DNA of 64,000 bases, taken from Thelonectria olida (lineage: Eukaryota; Ascomycota; Sordariomycetes; Hypocreales; Nectriaceae). Shown here in pieces: positions 49,904 to 61,410 of the stretch. Numbering within the stretch: position 1 is the stretch's first letter; each line of letters opens with the position of its first letter. The notes under the pieces are model-generated. The model saw only the letters and a list, made by a program, of their open reading frames with translations. It was not told the origin of the DNA and ran no database searches. The stretch lies in assembly GCA_020736575.1 (NCBI GenBank), contig JAGPYM010000003.1:806001-870000 (forward strand), in the 5' to 3' direction. The translations under genes and the position numbers were made by a program.

Positions 49904-52900
49904 TGCGAATAAATGAATGTACAAGGCGTGGAAGAGGGTAAAAGTTTAGGATGTTTGATGTTTGGTGTAAATGTTGTTGCGAAGCTGTGGCTGAAGTGTT
50001 GTCTGTTCATGAGTTTCAGAACAGGGGAGCTATCAGCCACTGTGGCTGTTACTTGCCCAGAAACGATGGAAGGGCAGCCCCTCTCCTAAGTTCCCACGCC
50101 CGGCTCAAACGTCGCGCCGACATGCTTCAATTGCCCTCGTATGCGAACATTGATTACAATGCGTTGCTCAATTGGACCTTGATGTCCCATGCCTCCATCA
50201 CGACGGAGTCGAATCCTTGATATCCCTCAATGTGGCTGTCTCACATCTCGGATCACCTCAACGCCTCCCCCGCATTGGTCCCTCATGACACAACTCGCGG
50301 GCTTGCGCACGAGATATTTCGTACTCTGCAGCATCCCGGAATCCAACGGACCCGGGCTTGGACTTGTCGCCTGACTTGTAAATTGTCTTGCAGGCGAAGT
50401 GTAAAGTGCATACAGGGATATGTCATTAATTTATCTTCAGTTGTGGCTGTCGGATGATGTGCAGATTTTTCTCGCATCAAGCGTCTCATAAGTCGGGTCG
50501 TCTGTGATGTGAGAAGCAAGAGATGATGGACAAGGATCACCGGGTGGTTCTAAATTTAGATTGCGATAGCCCGGCAGTTGACTTTGTGCTGGGCCAATTT
50601 GTGTCATGAAATCTGAGACTTGATTGCTCACGTTGCCAGGAGTTTGGCATCGAAGAAAAGCAAATGTTGTCCTCGGTGGGGTAGTCGAGTTCGAAGCACC
50701 ATATCTCTTCTAGTGAAATACTTGTTCGGTGCCAGATATCCAACTCATTGGACCTGGTGAGCGTTGCGACGTGGATGGAAGTGAAAATGGGCCGTCATAT
50801 CTAGATATCGAGATGACCAGTAATACTTACCTCAACGATTCATCATGCCTGCCCAGATATCATAGCCAAGTTCTCAAAGATAATATTGACAAAGGATTAA
50901 CATAAATAACAAACCCTACCTAGGGCTCACAATCATCCACACCCCGTGAATACATTGCTATACAATGACGGGCTGAGTGCATGTGAAATACCCACGTCAA
51001 ACTACCCTGTACCAGGTCCGCAATGCAGGATGACGATGTTTTGTTCTTTCCCCGGCCACTGACCGAAAGCCACAGCCTGTGCCAGTACAGCAGAGTACTT
51101 GACTGGCATCTCAGGTTAGGGGGTATTAGGGAATCGCCGCGGTCGTCTTCCACTAGAGTTCAGATGAGGGTGGTCAGAGAGTGTTGGTGACTGGCTGAAA
51201 GGTTGAAAGAGGGTAGCTGAACACGCGCTTGGCATACGCGAAGATACGCTCCCTCGTTCATCAGTCTTCGATGGTTTTGAATTTTCATTGCCGTCTCTTC
51301 TTGCCAACCCAGACATTGCATCTGCCAATAGAGCCATGTACCAGTTGACTACCTGGTCATGGCCCCTACAGACAACTTACCCCAAGCCCAGCATTTATGA
51401 TTCATCACGCAAACTAGCCATGCATCACCCCGTGGGCTATTGCTCGATCATGTACCTAGCATGTCGGTATGATTTTGTCAACCACACATGTCCATACAAG
51501 GTGCATGATGGCTGCAGAGTCTCCACGCTGAAAGAGTCATAGTCCCGGGACATGATTCAGATAAGCCAGCATTGTTTTACGAAGTAGCTTCACAATGGAC
51601 TGGCGGTAAGCCCATGTTATTGGAATTTTGTCAAACTCGTCCGAATTTCCTTCGTTGTTGGTACTATATAGCCTGTGTGGGCAAGTTCAAGGGTGTCAAC
51701 ACCAACAAGCGAGGAGCATTGCTGCCCAAGACGCCCCCGGCCTCACAGCTCGGTCAGTCGGTGATGTTGACTCCAGCCCCTCCCCGGTCTGCCTTAGCAA
51801 CGGTGGACGCTACGACGTGTGGATGGATGGATCCGGATCCCACCATGAGGGTCTTCACAGGCGCTTGTTGGAGGGGTTTTCATTTTTTGACAGCTGCCAT
51901 AGGATTTCATGTGCGTGAAGACAAAATTTTCCTTCATTCAAGGTGTGTTGATGGGTGTCATGGCGACAGGGATCCAGTTATCCATGCAACCTCTTTTTTT
52001 TCTTTTTTTCTACTTCTCCTGTTTGCTGGCGGCAGCGGTGGCCCGTTGCGCTGGGTCCAGGGACCTCGAATTCATCCACTGGGATGAGGGCGCTTGCGGT
52101 TGTGTGTTGAGCTAACAGGTGAGACATTCGTCGTTGAGAGTCGAGACATCAACGTGGACGATCGAGAGCCGAGGCCGTGGATAAAAGTTTGGGGGCGGGC
52201 CGGGCCACATTTTAGTTTTTTCGCTGCGTTTTGTGTTGTAGGTGGAATGCGGTGAAGCAAAGACGAGGGAGTATGAGTAATAAGCTGGATAGGCTGACCA
52301 TGTGGGAGGCGAGTATAAAAACACGGAGCCGTTGCGGGCGAGTTGCGGATAATCACGATTCTTCTGTGCTGTTGGTACCTAATAGGAACGGAGAGTTAAT
52401 CTAGATTTTACCAGCTTCTCATCCGTCAGCTCTCTCCTCGCTCGCGAACTCGCTTGTCTTGGGTTCGCATAGTTGCGCAACATCGCAACGCCACATTTGC
52501 GCATACTCATATCATAGCCACAGCACACCATCCATCCATAGTTTTCCTATTTCAGACAGACATCCCCATCCTCGTCCCTCCGATCCGAGACTTTGGGAGC
52601 ATCCCTATTCTTGAGAAAGACAATCCGCGGGGGTCACCGACTCGTGTCTCGGTTCCATTCTCTCCGATACAGCTTAGCCAGCTGCCTGTTCCTGCCTTCA
52701 TCTCTCCCTGCATACAGCTATTGCTCGCTCTCTTCTTTAGCTGTGTCACCGGAGGGCTTTCCCCTTCTTTTCCTCCCTGTTGAGAAAATCGCCGAAAACC
52801 TAGTCCCCACCTCCTGGACCCGAAGCCCGGCCCCGGCCCCGGCAGCATCCTCCGCAGAGAACCACGGCCAGAGAAAACGTGCCGCTATCCAAGACAGGGC

Positions 52901-54953
52901 CTTCCCTTGCTTCTCCTTGCAGACGCCGTGCTTCTAGTTAGGTAGTCAGCAGACTCCGAAGACAAAAAGCACCAAACAAACCAAACAAACAAAACAAGAA
53001 AGTGGCCACGAGAAGAGAGGAACACCCTTGGAACCCTGTCCGCCTTGTTTGAGACCTCCTAGTCCGCCTCGTGCCCTCTCCTTTGCCGCCTTGCCGCCAT
53101 TCCCTCTCGCTCGACCACTGCAACTGTACCGTTACCGTCGTCATACCTAGAGGCCGCGCTAAACCAACGTGCCATCACATCGCATCGCATTGCACTGCAT
53201 TGCATCGCATCGTATCCCAGACCTTACCTCCTCCGAATCGCCTGTCCTGGGCCCTCCCTCTGGTACTCCAACCATAGTGCATTTCGAGGCTGACTGTTTG
53301 CCTCTCCCCTTCGTCTTATCGTGCGCTAGGTACGAACACTGTACTTTCCTTTCCTCTCGTACGTATCTGCTGCGTCTAGCGGGCTTCCCGCATACAGCCT
53401 GCGCCTATCAGCCATCATCCTTCTCTCCGTCGCTCCTGCTCTTAGTTAGGTTCCCAAGCACTCGCTGTACGAAGTACCTTCCTGGAGGTACGAACAAACT
53501 TGCCCTCCTGCGGGAAGTAGCTGCAAGGGTTTTCGCCTCCCTCTTTCCTTCTTCTTCCCTTCTACCCTCCCCCTTTCGATTCTCCTCTCTTTTTCCTCTT
53601 TTTGTCATCTTCACTTGGATCTTTTCTCAAGTGAACGAAGAAAAACAACGTCGAGGATATCCTGAGATCTGATCCCTGCCCCCACGCGCCGACGACGACG
53701 ACGGCGAGCTTCCCCCTTCAGTTGGGTTGTAAAAGGCGAATTGTCCATCAAACACCCGGTCAACAGCAAAGCCAGCAGTACTCGCGAAGTGCAGTAGCAC
53801 CACCACCACCACAAACCACACACACCCATCGTCCATCACCCTGAAGCCCGCCACGGAACACCGAAGCGCAACAAACACGCAATCTTCCTTTGTCGACGGC
53901 CCCCCTGGTTCCATCGCCAAGCGCCCGCGTCTGAAGATCAACCTCGCTCGTCTCCTAGGCACTTTATCATGACCCTGAACACCAGTCGCATATCAACATC
54001 TCCATCCTGGAGGTTCCTGCTTTGGGTCTCGACTCCCTGACTATTATTATTCCCGCTGATTCTGTGATAATCCACTCATAACACAACGCAAACACTACGG
54101 CATCTCGCATACCGCCATCTACTCTTCTTCAAGCTCAGACCTGCGCAACCATCAACGGCTAGAGAGAAGCTGACAATACTACCCCAAAAAAGCCTCTCTT
54201 ACCATCTCCCCTTCATTCAGCCATCACTCTCACCCTCACTCCACCTTTTACTGGGTCCCCCGTTTCTTTTCCGTGCCCCCTCCTCCGCGAGCTCGGGGCA
54301 AACCCAGCTACGAGCCCAGTCCAAGCCCAAACGGCCAGCCCAGCCCTCCCCTCACTGAAGACCGCCCAACCAAAGAGACCTGACCTAAACTTCCTGCTTG
54401 GGAGGTCCTGAGAGAGGGTCTCAAAAGACACAAAGACCCAATCGACCCTCCCCCTCCCACTTGGGCGCATTGCGTCCTGCGATGCTCTGTTGGCAGCCCC
54501 GCGCATTATCCCAGCAGAACCAGCAGGAGCCAGCAGCAACCTAAACCGCTGCACCATTTTTTTCGGTCGACTTTTTATGTCTCGCTCTCTTCTCTCCCCT
54601 CTCTCGTCCGTCTTCGTGGTACTGTACTGGAAAGTACCTCGCATTCCGCCTTGGGGTTCATACGTCTAGAACAAACCCTTTGGCTTTCCTCTCTCTGTCT
54701 TTGCCCAACCCCACCTTCACGCCAACCATAGGGCTTCGATTGATAAGATCCCCTTGACGGTCCCGTTCCCGCTCGTCTTTGTGTGGTCCTGTTCTGCTGT
54801 GTCTAAGCCGTCGGCACGCCATTGACCTACGCATTGGACCCCGATACTCTCCCGGAACTCTTCCTACACCACCTGGGGGAACACACACACCATATACGTT
54901 TATTTTACTTTTCGAACTTCGACGGGGCAATACTCGCCTAGAATTTCTTCACT
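49904..54953. other. Long intergenic region with a 2.5-kb pyrimidine-rich leader
   Basis: Positions 49904-52380 show only short, conflicting frames. From about 52400 to 54953 the plus strand is persistently C/T-rich with many short ATG frames, which looks like the promoter and a very long, possibly intron-containing 5' leader of the gene at 54954. No other gene is supported. Confidence 0.5.
53172..53216. repeat. Degenerate GCATY pentamer repeat
   Basis: About eight imperfect tandem units (ACATC, GCATC, GCATT, GCACT, GCATT, GCATC, GCATC, GTATC) inside the pyrimidine-rich leader region. Confidence 0.7.
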
Positions 54954-56009
54954 ATGCCTCGGAGTAAATCATCCCGGCGCCGGCCAGCCACGCCAGAGCA
55001 CAAAATCGCCGAATCTCAAGAGGATCAGCATCTCACCGCCGACCCGACCTCGCCACCCGAAACCCCCACCACTTCTCCGCCGGCTTCTCGCAAACACAGT
55101 CTCAAGCCTCGTCGTCAACCCGACTTTCGAGACTTGTTTAAGCATCGACCTCTTGATGAGGACCCTAACATTAAACCTTTTGGTAACGGCCACCAATTTA
55201 GCTATCGACCCACATTTGGTCCCGATCAATTGAGCCCGCGCTCTTCGTCCTCTTCGTCCTCTGACCTTGACGAAAGCGATGATGCTTCCTCGGAAAACGC
55301 AAGCTTAGGCAGCGTGACTGATGCACCTGGGCCAGTCGTGGAACTGGATGTTGACGACTCCGAGGACGACTCCGATGAGCCCATGTCAGACTCGGCAACG
55401 ACGAGCGACTCGGACGATTCTGACGCTTCTGAAGAGGAGGAGACTTCACATCTAACTGTCACAACGACGACAGTCGTCTGCAACTTTACCCTGGAAGACG
55501 TTGATCCTATGGATAGTGACTGTGATGGTCTTGACATCCTTCAACCTACCGAGATTGAGTCGAACCGCAGTCGGTCGAGGTCAAGGCACAGGGAACTCGA
55601 CAAGGATATGATGCAGGATCTCAAGAACCTCAACTGCAGCAATGAGACTTCTGATAACGAAGAGAGCCCCGACTGTGAAGAAGAGGCTTTCCTAAGACGC
55701 CGGGAGCAACTTAGGAAGTTCCGTCGTATGAGCATGGGGAGTAGCTTTGGCAAGAGAACGCACAGCGAGCTAAGCGACTCCGACTCGGACGGCGAGGCAT
55801 TAGATGTTAACGATGTCGGAGCTACTGCTCGCAGATTCCGCAGAAAGATGCAGCGCACCAGTTTACTATTCCACGACCCTCCGCCCGCTCGGATCGAGGA
55901 GCTCGAGGAACCCGACTCTAGTGAGGACGAGTGGGCTGCTGGACAGAGCTTGGCACGCGAACTGCCTTACTGGGGGGCTATAGAAATCATGGAAATGGAC
56001 TCGAGCTGA
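54954..56009 (+). CDS. Acidic, Ser/Asp-rich conserved-looking protein of unknown function
   Basis: An intronless frame of 351 aa from the first ATG of the frame. A basic N-terminus (MPRSKSSRRRPATP) is followed by Pro/Thr-rich sequence, a possibly conserved segment (DFRDLFKHRPL), long Ser/Asp/Glu runs (about 100-170), an RSRSRSRHRELDKD patch and a C-terminal block (ARRFRRKMQRTSLLFHDPPP, RIEELEEPDSSEDEW, ARELPYW). The basic patches could serve as nuclear signals, and the Ser-Asp/Glu runs look like casein kinase 2 sites. I recognise no domain. I recall similar C-terminal blocks in other Sordariomycete hypothetical proteins but cannot name a role. The very long leader suggests regulated expression. 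Confidence 0.72.
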   Translation: MPRSKSSRRRPATPEHKIAESQEDQHLTADPTSPPETPTTSPPASRKHSLKPRRQPDFRDLFKHRPLDEDPNIKPFGNGHQFSYRPTFGPDQLSPRSSSSSSSDLDESDDASSENASLGSVTDAPGPVVELDVDDSEDDSDEPMSDSATTSDSDDSDASEEEETSHLTVTTTTVVCNFTLEDVDPMDSDCDGLDILQPTEIESNRSRSRSRHRELDKDMMQDLKNLNCSNETSDNEESPDCEEEAFLRRREQLRKFRRMSMGSSFGKRTHSELSDSDSDGEALDVNDVGATARRFRRKMQRTSLLFHDPPPARIEELEEPDSSEDEWAAGQSLARELPYWGAIEIMEMDSS

Positions 56010-57714
56010 AGCCAAAGGAGTGTCAATGTCGACTGCCAGGCGACTCGGATATGCAGGTATCGACGGGCCACGACAGACATGACTAATGATGAATATACGA
56101 GGAGGAGAGGAGACCAGGGGTCCCTCTGATGATGATAAAAAACGTTTCACCTTTACAATCTACGAGCCCGATATTGCCTTTTTGGGCTGTTCGACTGGTC
56201 AAGAACGCTTCGGAGAAATCTGTTGGATGACGATCTGTGGCATCACGAGCCTGGACTGGCCTTGGCCTTTGACATCCCGGCCAGGAGCTTGGCCGGGCAG
56301 CCGGATGAGCATGAGGATTTGATTTGAGAGATTGAAGTTTGGCATTCTGCATAGACGGAGGGCATAGCATCAGGAGACAGGCGACAGTTGGACCACCGCC
56401 GACCCTGCATTTCGTTCGATACCTTATAGACCGTTTCTTTACATGTACGTCAGATGATTTTTGCAGGTAATGGCATTGACGGAGGACGCACGGGGAATAT
56501 GCGTATCGGGAAGGAGATGAGAGATTATGCATTTTGGAGACAGTGAACTAAAGAAGTCTTTTGATTTGACATTTTCGTGTTGAGTTGATTAAGCTAGTTA
56601 GACTAGGATAGACGTGGTGTCTCGTGTCGAGTTCAGTTGAACTGGAGTTGATTTGAGGAGATTCCCGCATTGAATGGTGCCCGGTCCAAGGAAGGGTGCA
56701 TGATGTAATCGACGCGAGTTCAACGGCCCACAGGTGATTGTCTCTTGGGCTTGCCAAAGAAAAGGTGAGACGGTGACACCGGTGGCCTGGACGGGGGGGC
56801 GGACGAAGTGGCATGGCAAAGCACAAGGAGAGAAATGACGAGCATGCGTCATGTGGATGTGCGTCATGAACGTTTGCTGGGGAGGCCGGGGAATGGATCC
56901 AGGGACGACCACGTTGCATGAGGTCTGAGGAGACTATCGATTAGACTATAACTAGACTTTGGATGGGGAGAGGGTTGTCATATGGTAATCTGGTTGATGA
57001 TACTGGCGATTGGATGGGTATTCTGGCATCGTGTAAGCAGGTGTAGGCATCGTAGGCATCATCGGCATCGGCGATGCATTGAGTATCCAGAAGTGGGTGT
57101 GAGAATGTAACGTCGAGGGTGATGAGGGGGAAACGAGATGTGTATGGTATGAGCACGAGCTAGGGCGAAAGGGTGAGAATGCTCAGCTGTTGTTCGAGAT
57201 GGACGGAGTCAATGGAGAGCAGTGAGAGGGAGGGAAACCATGGATACCCATGGCAGTTCTCTGTGAGAAGTTCAATTATAAGTCTAGCGCTGATGGGGAA
57301 TCGAGAGGAGCTCTCAGGTGAGGGAGAAGGAGAATGACATGATGCGATTTGCAGGGTCGAGGGCGAATAGCGTGCTGAGAGGGGAGCTTGTTGATAAGAG
57401 CGTTGGGGGGTCTGGTACCTAGCTAGGTATGTGATCGGAAGTGGGGGTGTTATTTGGTCTGGACTCTGGAGTTGAGACAACCCCGCCATCAGCTTATCGA
57501 TAAGCGCGATCCAGAGGTTGTTTTGCTTCATAGTGGGTTGGGTGTCAAACACAACAACAAGACAGCCAGTACCTAGCCAAGCCCACCGAACATCATAACG
57601 AGGTGTGGTCATCACGCTCCGCGCATATTTCGCAGATTTGATACGCGCAGAGCAGCCACACTCACTTCAGACGAGCACGACAAGGTTCCGACACTTGGGC
57701 CAAATCGTGCCGCC
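56010..57714. other. Intergenic region between the acidic protein and SPC34
   Basis: About 1.7 kb. The plus strand is purine-rich at 56340-56930 and 57160-57560. A minus-strand frame at 57160-57615 (151 codons, ATG) has no motif and is not accepted. A GGTACCTAGCTAGGTA palindrome-like motif lies at 57414-57429. The SPC34 promoter is at the right end. Confidence 0.5.
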
Positions 57715-58537
57715 ATGTCTCTCATCTCGGCACATCTCGAGCAAATTGGCTACTCATGTCAAGGCATTGATGCTCTTCCGTAAGTATCAAACAAGAGCGA
57801 ATTTTTTATTTTAGAGCCATGAAGCTAATAGTCGCGCTCCTATTCACAGCTTTCCTCAACCCAAGATCTTCACCAATGCTCTTCTCTCCAACCACGACAT
57901 CACCTCCCTCATCCGAGACACTGAGCCCCACGAGCGCGCTCTCTTCTCCGTACCTCCTCCACCACCACCAGCAACGGTCCTCAAACCCCCGGAGCCCGAG
58001 AAGAAATCCAATCGCCGCCGCACCGTCTTCAACGTCGCCTCGGGCGAAGTAACGACCGGCCCTCCCACACGCGCCGGCGCCCCACACAACCCGCGTCGAC
58101 ACACCGCCGTCGCCGCTGTTCTAGGAGGCCAGATGCACGACAAACTGCGGCGTGGCGAGCAAGATCGCAAAGGTGATGTGGACGTGGAAGTGTTGCTGCA
58201 AGGTGCCGAGAAGCTCTGTGGCGTCTATGAGTTGCCCGGAGCGAGGGAGCGCATCACGGCGCTGAGGAGCAAGTACGCTCACGGGAAGAATACAATGGCT
58301 TACTACGAGGCAAAGGTGGCGGGGCAAACTGAGCAGTTGGCGAGCTTGAATCGCGATTGGATGGATGAGGAAGAGGACGACGATGAGGAGGAAGAGATTG
58401 GTGCTGGGGAGCAGTGGACGGAGGAGGACCTGAGGAGGGAAGAGGAGGAGGCGCGGGAGATGGAAGCGAAGAAGAGGGAGTTGCAGGCGAGATTGAGAGC
58501 GATGGAGAAGGATTTGGGAGGGCTGATGAACATGTGA
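57715..58537 (+). CDS. spc34: DASH complex subunit Spc34
   Basis: Two exons, 57715-57779 and 57850-58537, with a 70-nt intron (GTAAGT...CAG), encode 250 aa. The conserved N-terminus MSLISAHLEQI, then FPQPKIFTNALL and HDITSLIRDTEPHERALFSV, is diagnostic of Spc34. A basic Pro-rich linker (KSNRRRTVFNVAS) follows, then a helical region and a Glu-rich C-terminal coiled coil (residues about 200-245). DASH/Dam1 forms rings on microtubules and links them to kinetochores. The CENP-Q-like gene about 8 kb away serves the inner kinetochore, but the distance makes a functional link by position unlikely. The gene converges with the FrnE-like gene, with 163 bp between stops. Confidence 0.93.
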
Positions 58538-58700
58538 GTTGAGAGAAGCACGATGGTGAGGTTATACCCCGAGTGATGACGTGAATGAGAGGAGTGAGAC
58601 AAGATAGAATATCCAAATGTGACTTGATCTAGATCTATCCTGCGAATTTTTGGACCCCTATTGTTGTCCTGTCTAGGTAGGTAACCTCACTTATCGCCTT

Positions 58701-59390
58701 TTACTGCATCTCAACTTGATCCAAAGCCTCCTTGGCCAGAACAAGTTGTTCGAAAAAGACACCGACATCGTCCGCACCCTCGACAACAAACTTGTCATTA
58801 ATTACAAACCGAGGCACTCCCTCAATCCCCATCTTGACAGCCTCATCGACCTCCCTCTGGACCTCCTCCAAGCCCTCATCACCCTCCAACCACGCCCTCG
58901 CCTCGTCGCCGTCAAGACCCGCCCTCTTCGCCGCCCGAACGAGGTCTTCCGTGCTGGTAATATCCCCACCCTCCTCAAAGTACACCTGCATCATCTCCTG
59001 CGTGACCCTATGCTCCAGCTCCCGTGTCCCAGCGGGATCTCGTTTCCGCGCCAGCACGACCAGGCGATGCGCCTCGATGGTGTTGCCGATCTTGCAGTCA
59101 AAATCAAACGGCACGCCCTCGCGCATGCCGACGTCTCGGAGCTGCTTCTGCAGCGCGGGCACGCGGTCTGCGCCCCGGCGCTGGGCAGCTTTGGCCGCCC
59201 AGGGCTGCGATGTGCGGCGGGGGGCGGAGGGGTCGAGCTGGTAGGCGTGCCATGAGATGGTTAGAGGCGTGGTGGAGGCGCCGGGGACGGTTTTGCGGAA
59301 GAGGGTGAGGGCGCGGTTGAGGCGGAGGAGGGCGATGTAGCAGAAGGGACAGACGGGGTCGGAGATGGCGGTTATGGCGATGGAGGCCAT
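58701..59390 (-). CDS. DsbA-family (FrnE-like) thiol oxidoreductase
   Basis: An intronless frame of 229 aa from the ATG at 59390 (MASIAITAISDPVCPFCYI). The CPFC active-site motif (residues about 14-17) opens a thioredoxin fold. The fold continues with a helical insertion and the cis-Pro region GIEGVPRFVINDKFVVEGA near residue 195, as in bacterial FrnE and related 2-hydroxychromene isomerase-like proteins. No signal peptide is seen, so it is probably cytosolic, unlike periplasmic DsbA. Fungal members are common but their substrates are unknown. An upstream in-frame TTG exists but no ATG. Confidence 0.9.
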   Translation of the reverse strand: MASIAITAISDPVCPFCYIALLRLNRALTLFRKTVPGASTTPLTISWHAYQLDPSAPRRTSQPWAAKAAQRRGADRVPALQKQLRDVGMREGVPFDFDCKIGNTIEAHRLVVLARKRDPAGTRELEHRVTQEMMQVYFEEGGDITSTEDLVRAAKRAGLDGDEARAWLEGDEGLEEVQREVDEAVKMGIEGVPRFVINDKFVVEGADDVGVFFEQLVLAKEALDQVEMQ

Positions 59391-59918
59391 TGTGAGGGTG
59401 AGAAGATATTGGGATTGGTTTGGAGATGATTGTGTGTTGATGATGGAGCGGGAGAGCAAATGCTAGATGAATATATGAAGATGGAGATCTGGAGAGTTCA
59501 GGAATGGTGGAACAAGAATCGAACTAAAGGACGCCCCCCTTTAATACATCGTGGTGGTGGAAGTTGCCTTCATCATGGGCGGAACTCCGCCATGTTGAGG
59601 CACGAGATTCTACCAGAACGGCCGTGATGTCGGAGATGGTGAAATGAAGGTGGATATGAACGAAAAGCCACGCCGGAGTTCCTACTTCTTAAATAGTTGC
59701 CTGCTTGGCGATTTTGGCTGTTGATTAGGTCCGTCATGATGGTGTTGATATCCATCTCCCACACTTATAGGAGCTAGCCATGATATATTAGTCCTTTGAA
59801 ATCTATTATAATGTCTATCATGTCTTCGTAACTATAATGGAGATTGCTCTCTGGGTATCTTGTTCGTAATATCCAACCAGCTCCAGGCAAATGCAGAAGA
59901 CGAAAAAAACCCAGCTCT
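59391..59918. other. Intergenic region between two minus-strand genes
   Basis: 528 bp holding the promoter of the FrnE-like gene and the 3' flank of the RING gene. Nothing else is seen. Confidence 0.5.
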
Positions 59919-61028
59919 TCAACGTGCTTCATCACGTCTAACCTGTGAAACCCTCCCACGTCCCTGGTTATAGGGGGCATGTCTAGCAGAGGCCCTTCGT
60001 TTTTGCCTTTGATCATTGCCGGGTCTATAATAGTCCCCTCTCATGGAAATGTTTCTGTTCATCCCATGGTGGTGTCTGCTCTCGCTGGTTGCCTCATCAT
60101 TGGCGCCGCCCCTTGGCACTTCAGGCCTGCTGCCAATCGATGCGGAACTCTCGTCGTACTGAACGGCCCGATCCCAGTCTTGCAGCTTAGTGTACGGACT
60201 GCGCAACCATGCTCTTAACTCGTGTAGGAATAGCCGTGTGTTTTCTCGACCTAAGAAATCCGACACCATGTCTTCTGCCTGCCCGCCGCTGCCCATAATG
60301 TCTACCGACTTTAACACGGCGATAATGTACTCGAGGAGGAACTCGGCGTTATTTGCTCTCCTACGCGCCATTGCGTCCCTAGGATGGGGCTCCGTGGGCC
60401 GCGAAATAGAAGCGTCTGTTTCATCGAGCGTGAGAAACGAGAAAACTTGGAGCTCTCGGCGAATCCACATCCTAGCACGCGAGACGAGTTCGGCGTCTGC
60501 GCAAAAGAGAGCTGGCGTTAGTTCTCGATACTGGGAGACGCGATTCGAGCCTACGTGTTTCGAATACCGGTTGTGGCGATAGATATCACGGCGACGGGCC
60601 ACCACATCGGAAAACGTCTCGTTCCAGTTCTCGGATCGAGGTCGGTCTCGGGGTATGCGCTGCCGGGAAGGTCGCTGGCGCTGAAATCTCCACGATGTAG
60701 AGTGACCTGGCAGACCTTGAGGAGAAGGCCGCGGTACAGGCTCAGTAACGACGTATACATTGGCGATAGGCTTGTCGAGGTTATGGCGAACTTGAGAGAT
60801 GGTCGCTTTGCAGAGTGGACACTTGGGAGAATGCTCGAGCCAGCTAAGGAGACAAGCATAGTCGAAGTTGCGGTGATGGCATGGAATGGCTTCGCATGCT
60901 TCGCTGACGAACTCTAGACAGATGACGCAGCAGTCGGCTGAATCTTGTTCCTGTCTGGTGGAAATTTCATCGAGCGTGCTTTGGAGGACTCGAGACTGAA
61001 GGTCATCGTTGGATTGATCGGGGTTCAT
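59919..61028 (-). CDS. RING-finger protein, probable E3 ubiquitin ligase (Topors/ICP0-like layout)
   Basis: An intronless frame of 369 aa from the ATG at 61028; the frame is open 54 codons further upstream without an ATG. The RING lies at residues 34-73: CVIC, then PCHHRNFDYACLLSWL, then CPLC. The position normally holding the second His or Cys of the CxHx2(F)H/C segment is Asp (HHRNFD). A Lys/Arg-rich middle is followed by RARMWIRRELQVFSFL (184-199), the helical motif that follows the RING in Topors/ICP0-like proteins. The C-terminus is Arg-rich (GNDQRQKRRASARH). It likely transfers ubiquitin to nuclear proteins; the substrate is unknown. It shares a divergent 529-bp promoter with SLD2. Confidence 0.85.
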   Translation of the reverse strand: MNPDQSNDDLQSRVLQSTLDEISTRQEQDSADCCVICLEFVSEACEAIPCHHRNFDYACLLSWLEHSPKCPLCKATISQVRHNLDKPIANVYVVTEPVPRPSPQGLPGHSTSWRFQRQRPSRQRIPRDRPRSENWNETFSDVVARRRDIYRHNRYSKHVGSNRVSQYRELTPALFCADAELVSRARMWIRRELQVFSFLTLDETDASISRPTEPHPRDAMARRRANNAEFLLEYIIAVLKSVDIMGSGGQAEDMVSDFLGRENTRLFLHELRAWLRSPYTKLQDWDRAVQYDESSASIGSRPEVPRGGANDEATSESRHHHGMNRNISMRGDYYRPGNDQRQKRRASARHAPYNQGRGRVSQVRRDEAR

Positions 61029-61359
61029 TGGGACGATGTGACTAGCCCGCGCGTGCCTGCTGTGGCAGCCCCAGCGCTGACCAAGATTGAGGTATGATGC
61101 GGGCTTGCGAGGAGATGTAGATGGGGAGACAGAACGAGGCTGAGATTTGGAGATGGTGGCGTTGTGATTTGACTTGGATGAGTAACGCAACTGTCTTGAG
61201 ATCTCCGGTTCCAGAACATGCCCGGATGCGACCTACCTTGGGTGGGGTAATCCAGCAGGTACGTACCTACCGCGTCAGGCTCGTCCCGCGCGTTAAGCCC
61301 CTGCAACTAAGCGCTATCGCCGCTATGACGTCCCTGGCAAAGCCCCACTCTCACACTTA

Positions 61360-61365
61360 ACGCGT
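61360..61365. promoter_or_regulatory. MluI cell-cycle box (ACGCGT), copy 1
   Basis: A perfect palindromic ACGCGT 193 bp upstream of the SLD2 ATG. MBF-type factors bind this core to drive G1/S transcription in fungi. Confidence 0.6.
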
Positions 61366-61404
61366 CACCGGCCGTTCGCGTCCCACATTGACAACGCAAG
61401 TTCA

Positions 61405-61410
61405 ACGCGT
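61405..61410. promoter_or_regulatory. MluI cell-cycle box (ACGCGT), copy 2
   Basis: A second perfect ACGCGT, 45 bp from the first and 148 bp upstream of the SLD2 ATG. Confidence 0.6.

Noticed and set aside
51572..52087. 171-codon plus-strand frame with a hydrophobic C-terminal segment
   Set aside because: The hydrophobic part comes from a poly-T/C tract; another frame overlaps and nothing resembles a known protein.
57160..57615. 151-codon minus-strand frame upstream of SPC34
   Set aside because: Second half is a Ser/Pro/Leu-rich translation of a purine-rich strand; no motif.
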